DNA of 41,109 nt from Cloacimonetes bacterium UBA5284 (GCA_002410505.1 DHSO01000012.1:31243-72351), one strand, 5' to 3'. Positions 17,393 to 25,390 are shown, counted from the stretch's first letter. A program made the numbers and translations. The notes: generated from the letters alone by a model not told the origin.

Positions 17393-18037
17393 TTACACTC
17401 CTATTCTTTTGCAATAATCGTAGATGGGGCATCTATCGCAGGAGGGTTTACGCGGTTTACAGAGGTTTTGCCCAAAAGCAACCACATAGGAATTGATCTT
17501 CAGCCAGTACTGAGTGGGGAGTTTTGCCCTTAGCGCCATCTCGGATTCCAAGGGTGTTTTAGTTTTGATATAGCCCCAGCGATTGCAGATGCGATGTACA
17601 TGAATGTCCACGCAGATGGCCGGCAGGGAAAATGCCACCGCGCGCACCAAATTCGCCGTCTTGCGCCCCACACCGGGAAGCTTTAGCAGATCATCTATCT
17701 CGCTGGGCACTTCCCCGCCAAATTCTTCGCGCAATACCCGGGGCAATTCTTTCAGGTGTTTGGTCTTAGCATTGTGAAATCCGGTAGTATAGATGATCCG
17801 GTCCAGCTCTGACGAGCTTAATTTGTCCAGATCATCAGCCTTTTGCACTTTCGTGAAGAGTTCGTTTACCACCTTCGCGGTAGATTCATCCTTGGTCCGG
17901 GCGCTCAGGATCGTAGCTACCAGCACTCTGAAAGGATCTTTGGTCTTGGCTTGAATCAAGTCCACGATTGGTGTCTTCACGCTATAGAAGTGTTCTTCCA
18001 GGCGTTTCATCACTATTTTCATATCTTTATTGTGCAT
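17393..18037 (-). CDS. nth: Endonuclease III (DNA glycosylase/AP lyase)
   Basis: 214 residues from the second of two adjacent ATGs. The AGGAG at 18043-18047 is five bases from this one but only two from the ATG at 18040. The helix-hairpin-helix LPGVGRKTANLV carries the catalytic Lys126, and the essential Asp144 lies in VDIHVHR. The C-terminal iron-sulphur motif is complete (Cys-x6-Cys-x2-Cys-x5-Cys in CKPRKPSCDRCPIYDYC). The enzyme removes oxidised pyrimidines and cleaves the resulting abasic site by beta-elimination. Divergent from it, 109 bp away, is the SRAP gene whose product protects abasic sites. Downstream on its own strand is the HIT gene. Confidence 0.96.
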   Translation of the reverse strand: MHNKDMKIVMKRLEEHFYSVKTPIVDLIQAKTKDPFRVLVATILSARTKDESTAKVVNELFTKVQKADDLDKLSSSELDRIIYTTGFHNAKTKHLKELPRVLREEFGGEVPSEIDDLLKLPGVGRKTANLVRAVAFSLPAICVDIHVHRICNRWGYIKTKTPLESEMALRAKLPTQYWLKINSYVVAFGQNLCKPRKPSCDRCPIYDYCKRIGV

Positions 18038-18146
18038 CATATCTCCTGTGCTGCAAAGAATATTAAAAAAATCCGGCTTGAGGATAAATTTCTCCTTGCC
18101 AATAAACCAGATCCCCAGAATATTGTCAACACTTAGGAGTTTAGAT

Positions 18147-18836
18147 ATGTGCGGTAGATTTGCACAAGTGCTAACACACGATCATTTGCTGAAGTTACAG
18201 AAGGAATTGAACGCGACAATCAGTTCGGAACAGCTGGAGATTTCCTATAATGTTGCGCCCACGCAGCAGGTAATGGCCATCGTCAGCAAGGATGGGATCC
18301 GTTACAATGGGTTTTTCCGTTGGGGATTGATACCATCCTGGATGAAGAGTATGCCCAAGACTCCGCTGATCAACGTCCGCAGCGAGACCATCCACGAAAA
18401 ACCCTCCTTCAAGGCCTCTTTTATACGGCGCAGAGCCATAGTGCCCGCCAATGGCTTCTTCGAATGGCAAGCTCCAGGGAAAATCCCGCATTACATCTAT
18501 CCTGCCGATGGCGGCTTGCTATATATGGGCGCAATCTACGACTTGTGGGAAAGCGATGACGGCAGCTATGTGCCCTCTCTGGGCATCATCACCACAGAAG
18601 CCAATGAACTGATGTTGCCGCTGCATCACCGCATGCCGCTCATCCTACCGCCCGATGCCTATGATCCCTGGCTGAATGATTCGTTTCAGGATCTCAACGC
18701 ACTGCGCGGCTTGTTACTTTCATTCAGCGAGCCAAAACTACAATACCACCGGGTAAGTACGGCAGTAAACAAAGTGGCGAATAACTTCGCAGATATCGTC
18801 AAAGAATACGGCGCCCAAGAAGACATTTTCATCTAG
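18147..18836 (+). CDS. SRAP-domain protein (YedK/HMCES-like abasic-site crosslinker)
   Basis: 229 residues. I start at ATG 18147 rather than the in-frame 18030 because SRAP proteins must begin Met-Cys: Cys2 (MCGRFAQ) is the residue that links covalently to abasic sites after Met removal. AGGAG at 18135-18139 confirms it. Family signatures are NVAPTQQV, RWGLIPSWMK, NVRSETIHEKPSFK, RRAIVPANGFFEW and TTEANELMLPLHHRMP, with the conserved catalytic His in the last. Known members form a DNA-protein thiazolidine crosslink at abasic sites in single-stranded DNA, shielding forks from breaks. It is divergent from endonuclease III and directly followed by a response regulator whose ribosome site overlaps its stop. 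Confidence 0.95.
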   Translation: MCGRFAQVLTHDHLLKLQKELNATISSEQLEISYNVAPTQQVMAIVSKDGIRYNGFFRWGLIPSWMKSMPKTPLINVRSETIHEKPSFKASFIRRRAIVPANGFFEWQAPGKIPHYIYPADGGLLYMGAIYDLWESDDGSYVPSLGIITTEANELMLPLHHRMPLILPPDAYDPWLNDSFQDLNALRGLLLSFSEPKLQYHRVSTAVNKVANNFADIVKEYGAQEDIFI

Positions 18837-18844
18837 AGGAGAAT

Positions 18845-19927
18845 ATGTTTGATAGTAAAGCAAGGATCCTGGTTATCGATGATGACCTGTCCATTCTTGA
18901 TAGCATCCGTTTGGGCTTGAGGCACAACCCTGCATATTTGGTAGATGTGTGTGAAGATCCCCGGGAAGCTCTGAATTTGCTGAATACCCGGGATTATCAT
19001 ACTGTGATCAGCGATGTCTCCATGCCCGGCATCAGTGGATTGGATATCTTGAAACATTCCTCAGAGATAAATCCCGATCTTCCGGTGATCCTGATTGCGG
19101 GATACTCGGATACAGATATGATGAGTAAAGCCATCCACTATGGAGTTTATGAATTTCTGAAAAAGCCGTTTGAGCTGGATGAACTAACCGTAACCTTGAA
19201 TAAAGCGCATGAAACCTACCGCCTGCGGATCCAGAACAAACGTTACAAAGATCATCTGGAATCTTTGGTTAAACAGCGCACCATAGAGCTTTTTGAAGCG
19301 AATTCCAAACTGCAAAGAAGCTATTTGAACACTATCCACGCCATGATCAACGCCATGGAAGTGAACGATATCTACACTAGGGGGCACTCCGAAAGGGTTA
19401 CGGCGATGTCGATGAGGCTGGGAAAGCTGATGGGTCTCAACGCCGAAGAATTAGTCCAGCTACGCATCGGTGCTTTATTGCACGATCTGGGTAAAATCGG
19501 AATCCTGAGCAATGTATTGAGTAAAGAACAAAGCCTCACGGAAAGCGAATATAACGAGATCAAGCAACATCCCATAGTCGGTGCCCGGATCATCAGCCCC
19601 ATCGGTCTGCCGGAAACGATCGGCAAAATCATCCTGCAACACCATGAGTGGGCAAATGGCGAGGGCTATCCCTATGGCATCAAACTGAAAGATATCCATC
19701 CTTTGGCGCGTATCGTGAGCGTTACCGATAGTTTTGATGCCATGACCAGTCAGCGACCTTATCGCCGCATTCTGGGCACAAAAGTAGCCACAGAAGAAGT
19801 TCTGAACAATATCAACCGGCAATTTGACCCCATAGTAGGGAAGGTATTCTTTGCAAATTTCCGGCACGTACACGGCATCGTGAAGGACAGTGACGCTATC
19901 AGGGAACTGTTTCAAGAAGCGTTTTAG
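18845..19927 (+). CDS. Response regulator with HD-GYP domain (probable cyclic-di-GMP phosphodiesterase)
   Basis: 360 residues. The receiver domain (1-125) has acidic pocket residues in VIDDD, phospho-acceptor Asp57 in ISDVSMPG, and Lys in LKKPF. A helical linker (about 125-165, 'KDHLESLVKQRTIELFEANSKL') resembles a signalling coiled coil. The HD-GYP domain follows: HSERV, His213-Asp214 in HDLGKIG, HHEWANGEGYP with Gly274-Tyr275-Pro276, and SVTDSFDAMTSQRPYR. Such RpfG-like proteins hydrolyse cyclic di-GMP when phosphorylated. No cognate kinase is adjacent, although the hybrid kinase at 33930 lies 14 kb away. AGAGGAG (18835-18841) overlaps the SRAP stop codon, so the two genes look co-transcribed. 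Confidence 0.94.
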   Translation: MFDSKARILVIDDDLSILDSIRLGLRHNPAYLVDVCEDPREALNLLNTRDYHTVISDVSMPGISGLDILKHSSEINPDLPVILIAGYSDTDMMSKAIHYGVYEFLKKPFELDELTVTLNKAHETYRLRIQNKRYKDHLESLVKQRTIELFEANSKLQRSYLNTIHAMINAMEVNDIYTRGHSERVTAMSMRLGKLMGLNAEELVQLRIGALLHDLGKIGILSNVLSKEQSLTESEYNEIKQHPIVGARIISPIGLPETIGKIILQHHEWANGEGYPYGIKLKDIHPLARIVSVTDSFDAMTSQRPYRRILGTKVATEEVLNNINRQFDPIVGKVFFANFRHVHGIVKDSDAIRELFQEAF

Positions 19928-19934
19928 TTAGTGC

Positions 19935-19963
19935 CCGGTTCCGCACTTCGATTGCGGAACTGG
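19935..19963 (+). terminator. Hairpin after the HD-GYP gene, possible weak terminator
   Basis: GTTCCGCA (19938-19945) pairs with TGCGGAAC (19953-19960) around a seven-base loop, and the stem extends by three more pairs including one G-U. It begins eight bases after the stop codon but is followed by TTTGGGG rather than a T tract, so termination would be weak or factor-assisted. Confidence 0.45.
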
Positions 19964-20044
19964 TTTGGGGAAATACCGCCATTCTGTATCTCAGCCCGGT
20001 GGTGCCCGGTGTGGTGAGCGATATGGTTTTACCGTTGTTTTACC

Positions 20045-20122
20045 GTTATCTATTACTGTTATCTATGACAGTTATCTATTACTGTTATCTATGACTGTTA
20101 TCTATGACTGTTATCTATGACA
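20045..20122. repeat. Six tandem copies of a 13-bp unit
   Basis: The unit GTTATCTAT(T/G)AC(A/T) repeats six times without a gap from 20045 to 20122, followed by degenerate remnants (GTTACCTGGTC, GTTATCC) to about 20140. The T/G and A/T positions vary between copies. It lies between the HD-GYP gene and hutH. Confidence 0.9.
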
Positions 20123-20204
20123 GTTACCTGGTCGTTATCCAAAAGCTCTTTGAAGGGCGGTAAGCATGAGCGGTAAGCAAAGATTGCCAAATTTTTCTCA
20201 TTTT

Positions 20205-20320
20205 TCTCCCTGTATTCACGGCGTACATCACTTCTTAATCAAGCCTTAATCAAGCGTTAATTATTAACGCTTGATGAACGCTTGATGACCACTTGATTAA
20301 CACTGTCTACAGAGCTGACA
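20205..20320 (-). repeat. Dispersed palindromic repeat, copy B (complete, inverted)
   Basis: Reverse complement of the element at 40605-40722, with about a dozen differences over roughly 116 bp. The centre is a 12-bp stem (20249-20260 with 20264-20275) around loop TTA. The arms contain repeated 11-bp units close to CGCTTGATGAA. The outer end, CTGTCTACAGAGCTGACA (20303-20320), is identical to copy C. No open frame or transposase is present. Confidence 0.9.
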
Positions 20321-20425
20321 GTGAGATTTGAAAAATTGGTCTTCCCTTGCCAGATTCCTTGCCGGCTTGAACTCCAATAGCATTGTTCAGGTTTAACTTC
20401 AAATCTTGATAAGAATAATCTTAAT

Positions 20426-20442
20426 GGTATATGTAATATACC
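20426..20442. promoter_or_regulatory. Perfect 17-bp palindrome, operator candidate
   Basis: GGTATAT-GTA-ATATACC: two perfect 7-bp arms around three bases, about 250 bp before the hutH start and 185 bp before its -35 hexamer. The symmetry suits a dimeric repressor site, though the distance from the promoter is large. Confidence 0.5.
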
Positions 20443-20495
20443 TATATGGATTTTGCAAGGAAGCCATGTAGCCTTAGATTTAGATCTGTTCAAGC

Positions 20496-20535
20496 ATTTG
20501 CAGATTTCGGTGAGCGGATTTGCAATTTTCGGTGA
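20496..20535 (+). repeat. Two 18-bp direct repeats at 22-bp period
   Basis: ATTTGCA(G/A)(A/T)TTTCGGTGA occurs at 20496-20513 and 20518-20535, with two mismatches. The 22-bp period is two helical turns, so both copies face the same side of the DNA. They lie about 90-130 bp before the hutH -35. They could be activator sites; repeated 'TTTCGGTGA' words are also reminiscent of IS21-family ends, so a decayed element end is an alternative. Confidence 0.55.
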
Positions 20536-20626
20536 CTCTTATAACTTAACAGTTCAGAGGGGTCAGCCGGAAATGGGGAAATGCCAAACCAATCCCTGCT
20601 TGACAAAAATGCCGCCTCAGCATGTG

Positions 20627-20655
20627 TTGAGCATAATTATAGTTTTGTATATACT
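20627..20655 (+). promoter_or_regulatory. hutH promoter
   Basis: TTGAGC (20627-20632) and TATACT (20650-20655) are separated by exactly 17 bases. The predicted start lies around 20662, giving a leader of about 29 nt with AGAGGA at 20682-20687 before the ATG at 20691. Confidence 0.7.
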
Positions 20656-20690
20656 TAAATCATAAACAAAATGCATACAATAGAGGAATC

Positions 20691-22220
20691 ATGCAAGAAA
20701 TCATCATCGACGGCAACAGCTTGAGCCTGGAAGACGTAGCGTTAGTAGCGATCCAAAAAGCGCCTATCCGCCTTTCTGAAGAAAGCATTGCCAAAGTAAC
20801 CCGCTGTCGTGAATATGTGGAATCGATCATCGCCAATGGTGATGTTGTCTATGGGCTTACCACCGGCTTCGGCAAATTCAGCACAGTCTCCATAGCCAAA
20901 GAAAACATCGCTGAATTGCAGGCTAACCTCATCCGCAGCCATGCCGTAAGTGTGGGCGAAGCATACAATGAAGAGATCACTCGCGCCATCATGTTGCTTC
21001 GGATCGCAGTTTTGGCAAAGGGTCATTCCGGCATCCGCCTGCAAACTCTGCAGACGCTCGTGCAGATGCTGAATGCGGGCATTCACCCAGTGATCCCCAT
21101 GCGCGGATCTGTGGGCGCCAGCGGCGATCTATCCCCGCTCTCCCATCTGGCCTTGGTGCTCATTGGTGAAGGGGAAGCTTGCTACCGGGGCACAAAGATG
21201 AGCGGGGCACAAGCGATGAGTAAAGCCGGCATCAGCGCTGTAACGCTGGAAGCCAAGGAAGGCTTGGCCCTCAATAACGGCACTCAGGTGATGGCTGCCA
21301 TTGCTGCGCTAAGCCTTATAAGCGCCGAAAACCTGTGTAAACAAGCCGATGTATTGGCCGCGATGAGTATCGACGCATTATTGGGTACTCCCAATGCGAT
21401 GAATCCTCTGGTTCACGCTTTACGTCCTCATCCGGGACAATTGATCTCTGCAAAGAACATCAACAGCCTCTTGAAAAACAGCCCTTTGCGTGATAGCCAC
21501 AAGAATTGTGCCAATGTTCAGGATGCCTATTCCCTCCGCTGCACTCCTCAAGTGCATGGTGCGGCCAGAGACGCTTTGGCTTATGCCCGTAAAGTACTGG
21601 AGATTGAGATCAATTCTGCCACCGACAACCCATTGATCTTCCCGGAAGAAAAACAAGTAATATCCGGGGGTAATTTTCACGGTGAGCCGCTTGCCATCGC
21701 CATGGACACCATGGCCATCGCCATCAGTGAATTGGCAAACATCAGCGAACGCCGCATGGAGCAAATGTTGAATCCGGCATTATCCCGCGGTCTGCCCGCC
21801 TTTTTGGCACACCGTCCGGGCCTGGATTCCGGATACATGATCATCCAGCTTACTGCCGCGTCCCTGATCTCGGAAAACAAAGTTCTGACACATCCCGCCT
21901 CGGTAGACAGCATACCCACCTCCGCGAATCAGGAAGATCACGTGTCCATGGGCTCCGTATCCGCCATCAAGCTGTTGCAAGTAGTGGAAAATGTGAGCAC
22001 GGTTCTGGCCATAGAGTGGATGATAGCTGCTCAGGCTATAGACATCAGAGAGATCAAAAGCTCTGCTGCGCTGGAGCTGGCAAAAGCTCGCCTGCGTGAG
22101 TTTTCTCCGCGATTGGCTAAAGACCGGGTAATGTATCCCGAATTGCATAAAAGTGTGGCAGCCATCAAAGAGTGCGCCGTTTTGAAGGCAGTGGAACAAA
22201 GCGGGATAAAAATCTATTGA
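20691..22220 (+). CDS. hutH: Histidine ammonia-lyase
   Basis: 509 residues, the usual length. Ala143-Ser144-Gly145 in GSVGASGDLSPLSHLA forms the MIO electrophile. Specificity residues point to histidine rather than phenylalanine or tyrosine: Ser-His in LIRSHAVSVGE and the glutamate in SANQEDHVSMG. Other family stretches are YGLTTGFGKFS, LNNGTQVM, QDAYSLRC and ISGGNFHGEP. The enzyme deaminates L-histidine to urocanate in the cytoplasm, the first step of histidine breakdown. No urocanase or later hut gene is adjacent. The TPR lipoprotein gene begins within 35 bp of its stop and may share the message. The upstream spacer carries a good promoter and several repeat or palindrome sites. Confidence 0.96.
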   Translation: MQEIIIDGNSLSLEDVALVAIQKAPIRLSEESIAKVTRCREYVESIIANGDVVYGLTTGFGKFSTVSIAKENIAELQANLIRSHAVSVGEAYNEEITRAIMLLRIAVLAKGHSGIRLQTLQTLVQMLNAGIHPVIPMRGSVGASGDLSPLSHLALVLIGEGEACYRGTKMSGAQAMSKAGISAVTLEAKEGLALNNGTQVMAAIAALSLISAENLCKQADVLAAMSIDALLGTPNAMNPLVHALRPHPGQLISAKNINSLLKNSPLRDSHKNCANVQDAYSLRCTPQVHGAARDALAYARKVLEIEINSATDNPLIFPEEKQVISGGNFHGEPLAIAMDTMAIAISELANISERRMEQMLNPALSRGLPAFLAHRPGLDSGYMIIQLTAASLISENKVLTHPASVDSIPTSANQEDHVSMGSVSAIKLLQVVENVSTVLAIEWMIAAQAIDIREIKSSAALELAKARLREFSPRLAKDRVMYPELHKSVAAIKECAVLKAVEQSGIKIY

Positions 22221-22251
22221 CAGAATGGCACAGACCCGGGGCTATAGCACC

Positions 22252-24747
22252 ATGAGATACATGCGCGTAACAACACTTTTGGTACTGCTTGGCATACTTG
22301 TCGCCTGCGGGATCGACAACACCATGTATAATGCCAAAAAATACTTTGAAAGCGCGCAGAATCGTGCCCTGAGTGCCAATGGCCGCCCCACGCCTCAAGC
22401 CATCGACGAATATACCAAATCCATCCAGAAATGCGGCATCATTCTATCCCGAAACAGCAAGGGGAAACGCGCTGACGACGCTCTGTTTCTGATGGCGCGA
22501 GCCCTGTATTACAAAAAGAATTCCGCCTTTCAGGCCAAAGACGCTTTTGAAAACCTGATCAGAGGATACCCGGACAGCAAGCACATTCCGGAGGCACATT
22601 TGTATCTGGCCAGAGTCTTGCGCGAGGTTAATCAGGTCCAGCAATCCGAAGCCCTGTTGGAACAATTTGTCCGCAATCCCAAATACATCAAACACCATGC
22701 TCGGGCTCTGCTGGTCCTGGCGGATTTTGAGATCGACGATGAGGATTATATCCGCTCGCAATACTGGCTGGAACGCATTCTGAAAGACTATCGCAAGACC
22801 GATGAATTCAAAGACGCCTTTTTTATCTTTGGCAAAAACTATTTTATGCAAGATGACTACGAGAAATCCCTGGAGGAATTTACCACCTTTGTGGGCACCC
22901 GCGGCATCCCCAAGCTGAGAAAACTGGAAGCACGATATTATATCGCCTTGAACCAGTATAAATTGGAACGCTATCAGGACGCTCTGAAAGAAACTAAGCA
23001 CCTCGTGCGCAATGAAAGCCGCCCGGATATGCTATCCCGCGCGAAGGTCTTGCATGCCAGGATTCTTTTAGCAACCGGCGAAGAAGAAGACGGTCTGGAG
23101 CAATTGGAAGATGTTACGAAAAGCTATGGCCGCACAGAGCACTCCGCTGCCGCGTATTATTTTTGGGGAAGATATCTCTATTATCACCGGGGAGATTGGG
23201 ACGCATCTGTAGGTCATCTGAATAAAGTGCGCACAGAATACAGCAAATCCGAATACTCGGAAGCGTCATCCCAACTGGCAGCTGCCATCAACCAGACCAA
23301 AGGTGCCAAGCCTAAGGACAGCGGAAACCTGCAATCCTTCCTTGATTATCACTATCAGAGAGCAGAAAGCTTCCTGAATCCCATCGCATTACCGGATTCC
23401 GCCTTGGTAAGCTATCAAGTGGTTATCTCCGAACGGGATAGCATCACAGCACGGGCAGATTCGTTGCGCGGTGTAATCGAAGCAACACAGCTTGAGATCG
23501 ACAGCCTGAGCGCCTTTGTGCCGGATAGCCTCGAGATCGCGGAGGAAATACTCCCGGCAGACAGCGTATTTAGCTCCCCCGGTCAGGAAGCTGCTGTCAG
23601 CGACTCTGTGGCTACGGATTTTCCGGATACTACGGTGGTGTCGGACTCCTTGCTTGCGCCGGTTGAAGATGAGATTTCCTATAGCGACTCTGTGGCGGGC
23701 TCTTTCACGGCAGCGGACAGTGATGCCGTGGCAGCGGACAGTTTGGCCGCCTCTGCATCACCATCTGCCGAAGAGGAGGAAGCGCAAGCGGATCCCATAC
23801 AGGCGGCCACAGCCAGGCTGGCATCTTTGCGCTCTGAGATACAAGGCATGCAAACTAACCTGGAGCCCCTTGACGTCGCACTGGCAAGATACGATACCGA
23901 AATCATCCCCTTCTGCAGTTTCTCCATGTTCAGCATTTTGCACGAGCTTGAAGGGCGTGAGGATGAAGCCGAAGCGATCCGGCAAGACATGACAGAGCAT
24001 TATCCCCGCGATATGTACACTGCTGCCATCAACGCTATAGCTGCGGGGAAAACCCCAAAATTGGTGGATCCTGTACTGGAAGAAGCTGAAAATGCTTTTG
24101 ACAGCGCGCTGGATTACTATCCGGTTCATCCCGATTCTTTGCTGGAGGCGATGCAGAGCTTCACAGAAAGTGAATTTGCAGATTTACGCGGCAAAGCGAA
24201 CTACCGTCTGGGCTGGTATTACAGCTTTGAAGAGCCGGATACCACACAGGCAAAAAGCTATTTGGACGCTTTGCTGGCAGAGAACGTGCCTGAGGAATAT
24301 GCCGAAGCGGCACGGCTCTTTTACGATGGACAAATCTTCTTGAAACGTGAGAGCAACTACGGTTACTACGAGCCGGAGGATAGCCTGGCAAACGCTGTCG
24401 CCGACAGTATGAACAGCATCGGAGATAATCTGCCGGAGACCGAGGCTACATCGGCAGATACACTCGCTCTGCCCCAGGAGCTTCCCGCGGATGTGGCTCC
24501 GGCAGAGAGCGACAGCCTCTTCACAGAACCGGATCTAAATGAGGCAGAAGCCATTCCGGCCCCGGATAACGCTAGCCCGGCACTACCCGATAGTCTTTCC
24601 GGAGAGGCAGTCCCGCAGGAAACTGAGACCGGTAGATCCGGAGATAGTGAGGATAAATCCGGCGAAGGACAAGATACAAACCCGATCCCTCCGCCGATAC
24701 CGGAAGAAAGCCCAGGTCCCCTTCCTCCCGAGGAAGCGGATAACTGA
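22252..24747 (+). CDS. TPR-repeat lipoprotein with acidic, Ser/Asp-rich linker and Pro/Glu-rich tail
   Basis: About 831 residues from ATG 22252, which gives a compact lipoprotein signal (MRYMRVTTLLVLLGILVACG) with lipobox LVAC and lipidated Cys19. ATG 22225 adds nine residues, and no start has a good ribosome site. Residues about 20-380 are tetratricopeptide-like (FENLIRGYPDSKHIPEAHLYLARVL; AAYYFWGRYLYYHRGDWDASVGHL), resembling BamD/YbgF or gliding-lipoprotein TPR proteins. About 400-530 is a low-complexity Ser/Asp/Ala/Glu stretch. Another TPR region covers about 545-700 (FADLRGKANYRLGWYYSFEE). The last 120 residues are acidic and end in IPPPIPEESPGPLPPEE. Probably anchored in the outer membrane as a scaffold. 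The exact role is unknown; a BamD-like or type IX SprE/PorW-like function is only a guess from architecture. Confidence 0.8.
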   Translation: MRYMRVTTLLVLLGILVACGIDNTMYNAKKYFESAQNRALSANGRPTPQAIDEYTKSIQKCGIILSRNSKGKRADDALFLMARALYYKKNSAFQAKDAFENLIRGYPDSKHIPEAHLYLARVLREVNQVQQSEALLEQFVRNPKYIKHHARALLVLADFEIDDEDYIRSQYWLERILKDYRKTDEFKDAFFIFGKNYFMQDDYEKSLEEFTTFVGTRGIPKLRKLEARYYIALNQYKLERYQDALKETKHLVRNESRPDMLSRAKVLHARILLATGEEEDGLEQLEDVTKSYGRTEHSAAAYYFWGRYLYYHRGDWDASVGHLNKVRTEYSKSEYSEASSQLAAAINQTKGAKPKDSGNLQSFLDYHYQRAESFLNPIALPDSALVSYQVVISERDSITARADSLRGVIEATQLEIDSLSAFVPDSLEIAEEILPADSVFSSPGQEAAVSDSVATDFPDTTVVSDSLLAPVEDEISYSDSVAGSFTAADSDAVAADSLAASASPSAEEEEAQADPIQAATARLASLRSEIQGMQTNLEPLDVALARYDTEIIPFCSFSMFSILHELEGREDEAEAIRQDMTEHYPRDMYTAAINAIAAGKTPKLVDPVLEEAENAFDSALDYYPVHPDSLLEAMQSFTESEFADLRGKANYRLGWYYSFEEPDTTQAKSYLDALLAENVPEEYAEAARLFYDGQIFLKRESNYGYYEPEDSLANAVADSMNSIGDNLPETEATSADTLALPQELPADVAPAESDSLFTEPDLNEAEAIPAPDNASPALPDSLSGEAVPQETETGRSGDSEDKSGEGQDTNPIPPPIPEESPGPLPPEEADN

Positions 24748-24752
24748 AGCTA

Positions 24753-25385
24753 ATGAGATTGAATCTGATCCGTCAACAGCATGTTCTGCTAAGACTGCTG
24801 ATCTTCCTGGTGAGCCTGAGCACTGCCTTTGAAGTATCGCTAAGGCAATTGATATCCCAAACCCTGCTGTTCCTCATCTATTTTGCCGCAGAGCCCTTGC
24901 TATATGGCAGATTTATCTTTGCTGTGCGTAAATTACTTACGTTTTTCGCCGGGTATTGGGTCTTTACTCTGCTCTTCAAAGTGGAATTTCCCCTTGCTGT
25001 CATCTTTTCGATGAAGATCCTGTATCTGGTTCTCATAACCGTGGCAGTATGGGCATCGCTGGATAAAGCAAGACTGTGGTCAGAACTGAAGCCATTGTGC
25101 AATAGCAAGATATGTAAATCCCTACTCTCCTACTCTCTGGCTACATGGCTGTTTATTAAGCGCTATTTTGAGCTATATCGAGGTATGGATAGGCAGGACA
25201 GCATAGCCGGGATTCTGGACAAAACTTTGCTATCCGGCAAACAGGTTTATGATCAGAGCGACGCCATTGAAACCAAAGTGCTATACTATATACAGAATGA
25301 CAGCCCTCTGCCCCGAATCAATCTTCGGGCAAATTTCTACGGTTTGCTCTTTTTGTGTTTACTGGTGCTGGTGAACGGATTATAG
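24753..25385 (+). CDS. Integral membrane protein of unknown function
   Basis: 210 residues beginning five bases after the TPR lipoprotein gene. About five to six hydrophobic segments are visible (near 12-26, 33-51, 61-77, 80-103, 125-138 and 193-210). Between the fourth segment and the C-terminal one lies a charged region (LDKARLWSELKPLCNSKI, IKRYFELYRGMDRQDS). This layout recalls EcfT/CbiQ-type transmembrane subunits of ECF transporters, but the diagnostic Ala-Arg-Gly motifs are not evident and no ECF ATPase or S-component is nearby. The tight spacing to truA (five bases) indicates operon membership. I do not assign a function. Confidence 0.68.
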   Translation: MRLNLIRQQHVLLRLLIFLVSLSTAFEVSLRQLISQTLLFLIYFAAEPLLYGRFIFAVRKLLTFFAGYWVFTLLFKVEFPLAVIFSMKILYLVLITVAVWASLDKARLWSELKPLCNSKICKSLLSYSLATWLFIKRYFELYRGMDRQDSIAGILDKTLLSGKQVYDQSDAIETKVLYYIQNDSPLPRINLRANFYGLLFLCLLVLVNGL

Positions 25386-25390
25386 CTGCT

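Noticed and set aside
20045..20122. CRISPR-like array
   Set aside because: The 13-bp units are contiguous with no spacers and no cas gene is present.
20205..20320. Origin-like iterons or a tRNA-like structure
   Set aside because: The units do not match DnaA boxes, no initiator gene is nearby, and the fold is a simple hairpin rather than a cloverleaf.
20453..20665. 70-codon plus-strand frame before hutH
   Set aside because: It spans direct repeats and the hutH promoter, has no family resemblance and no convincing ribosome site.
24753..25385. Firm call as ECF transporter subunit EcfT
   Set aside because: Only the hydrophobic layout is similar; the Ala-Arg-Gly coupling motifs and partner ATPase are not visible.
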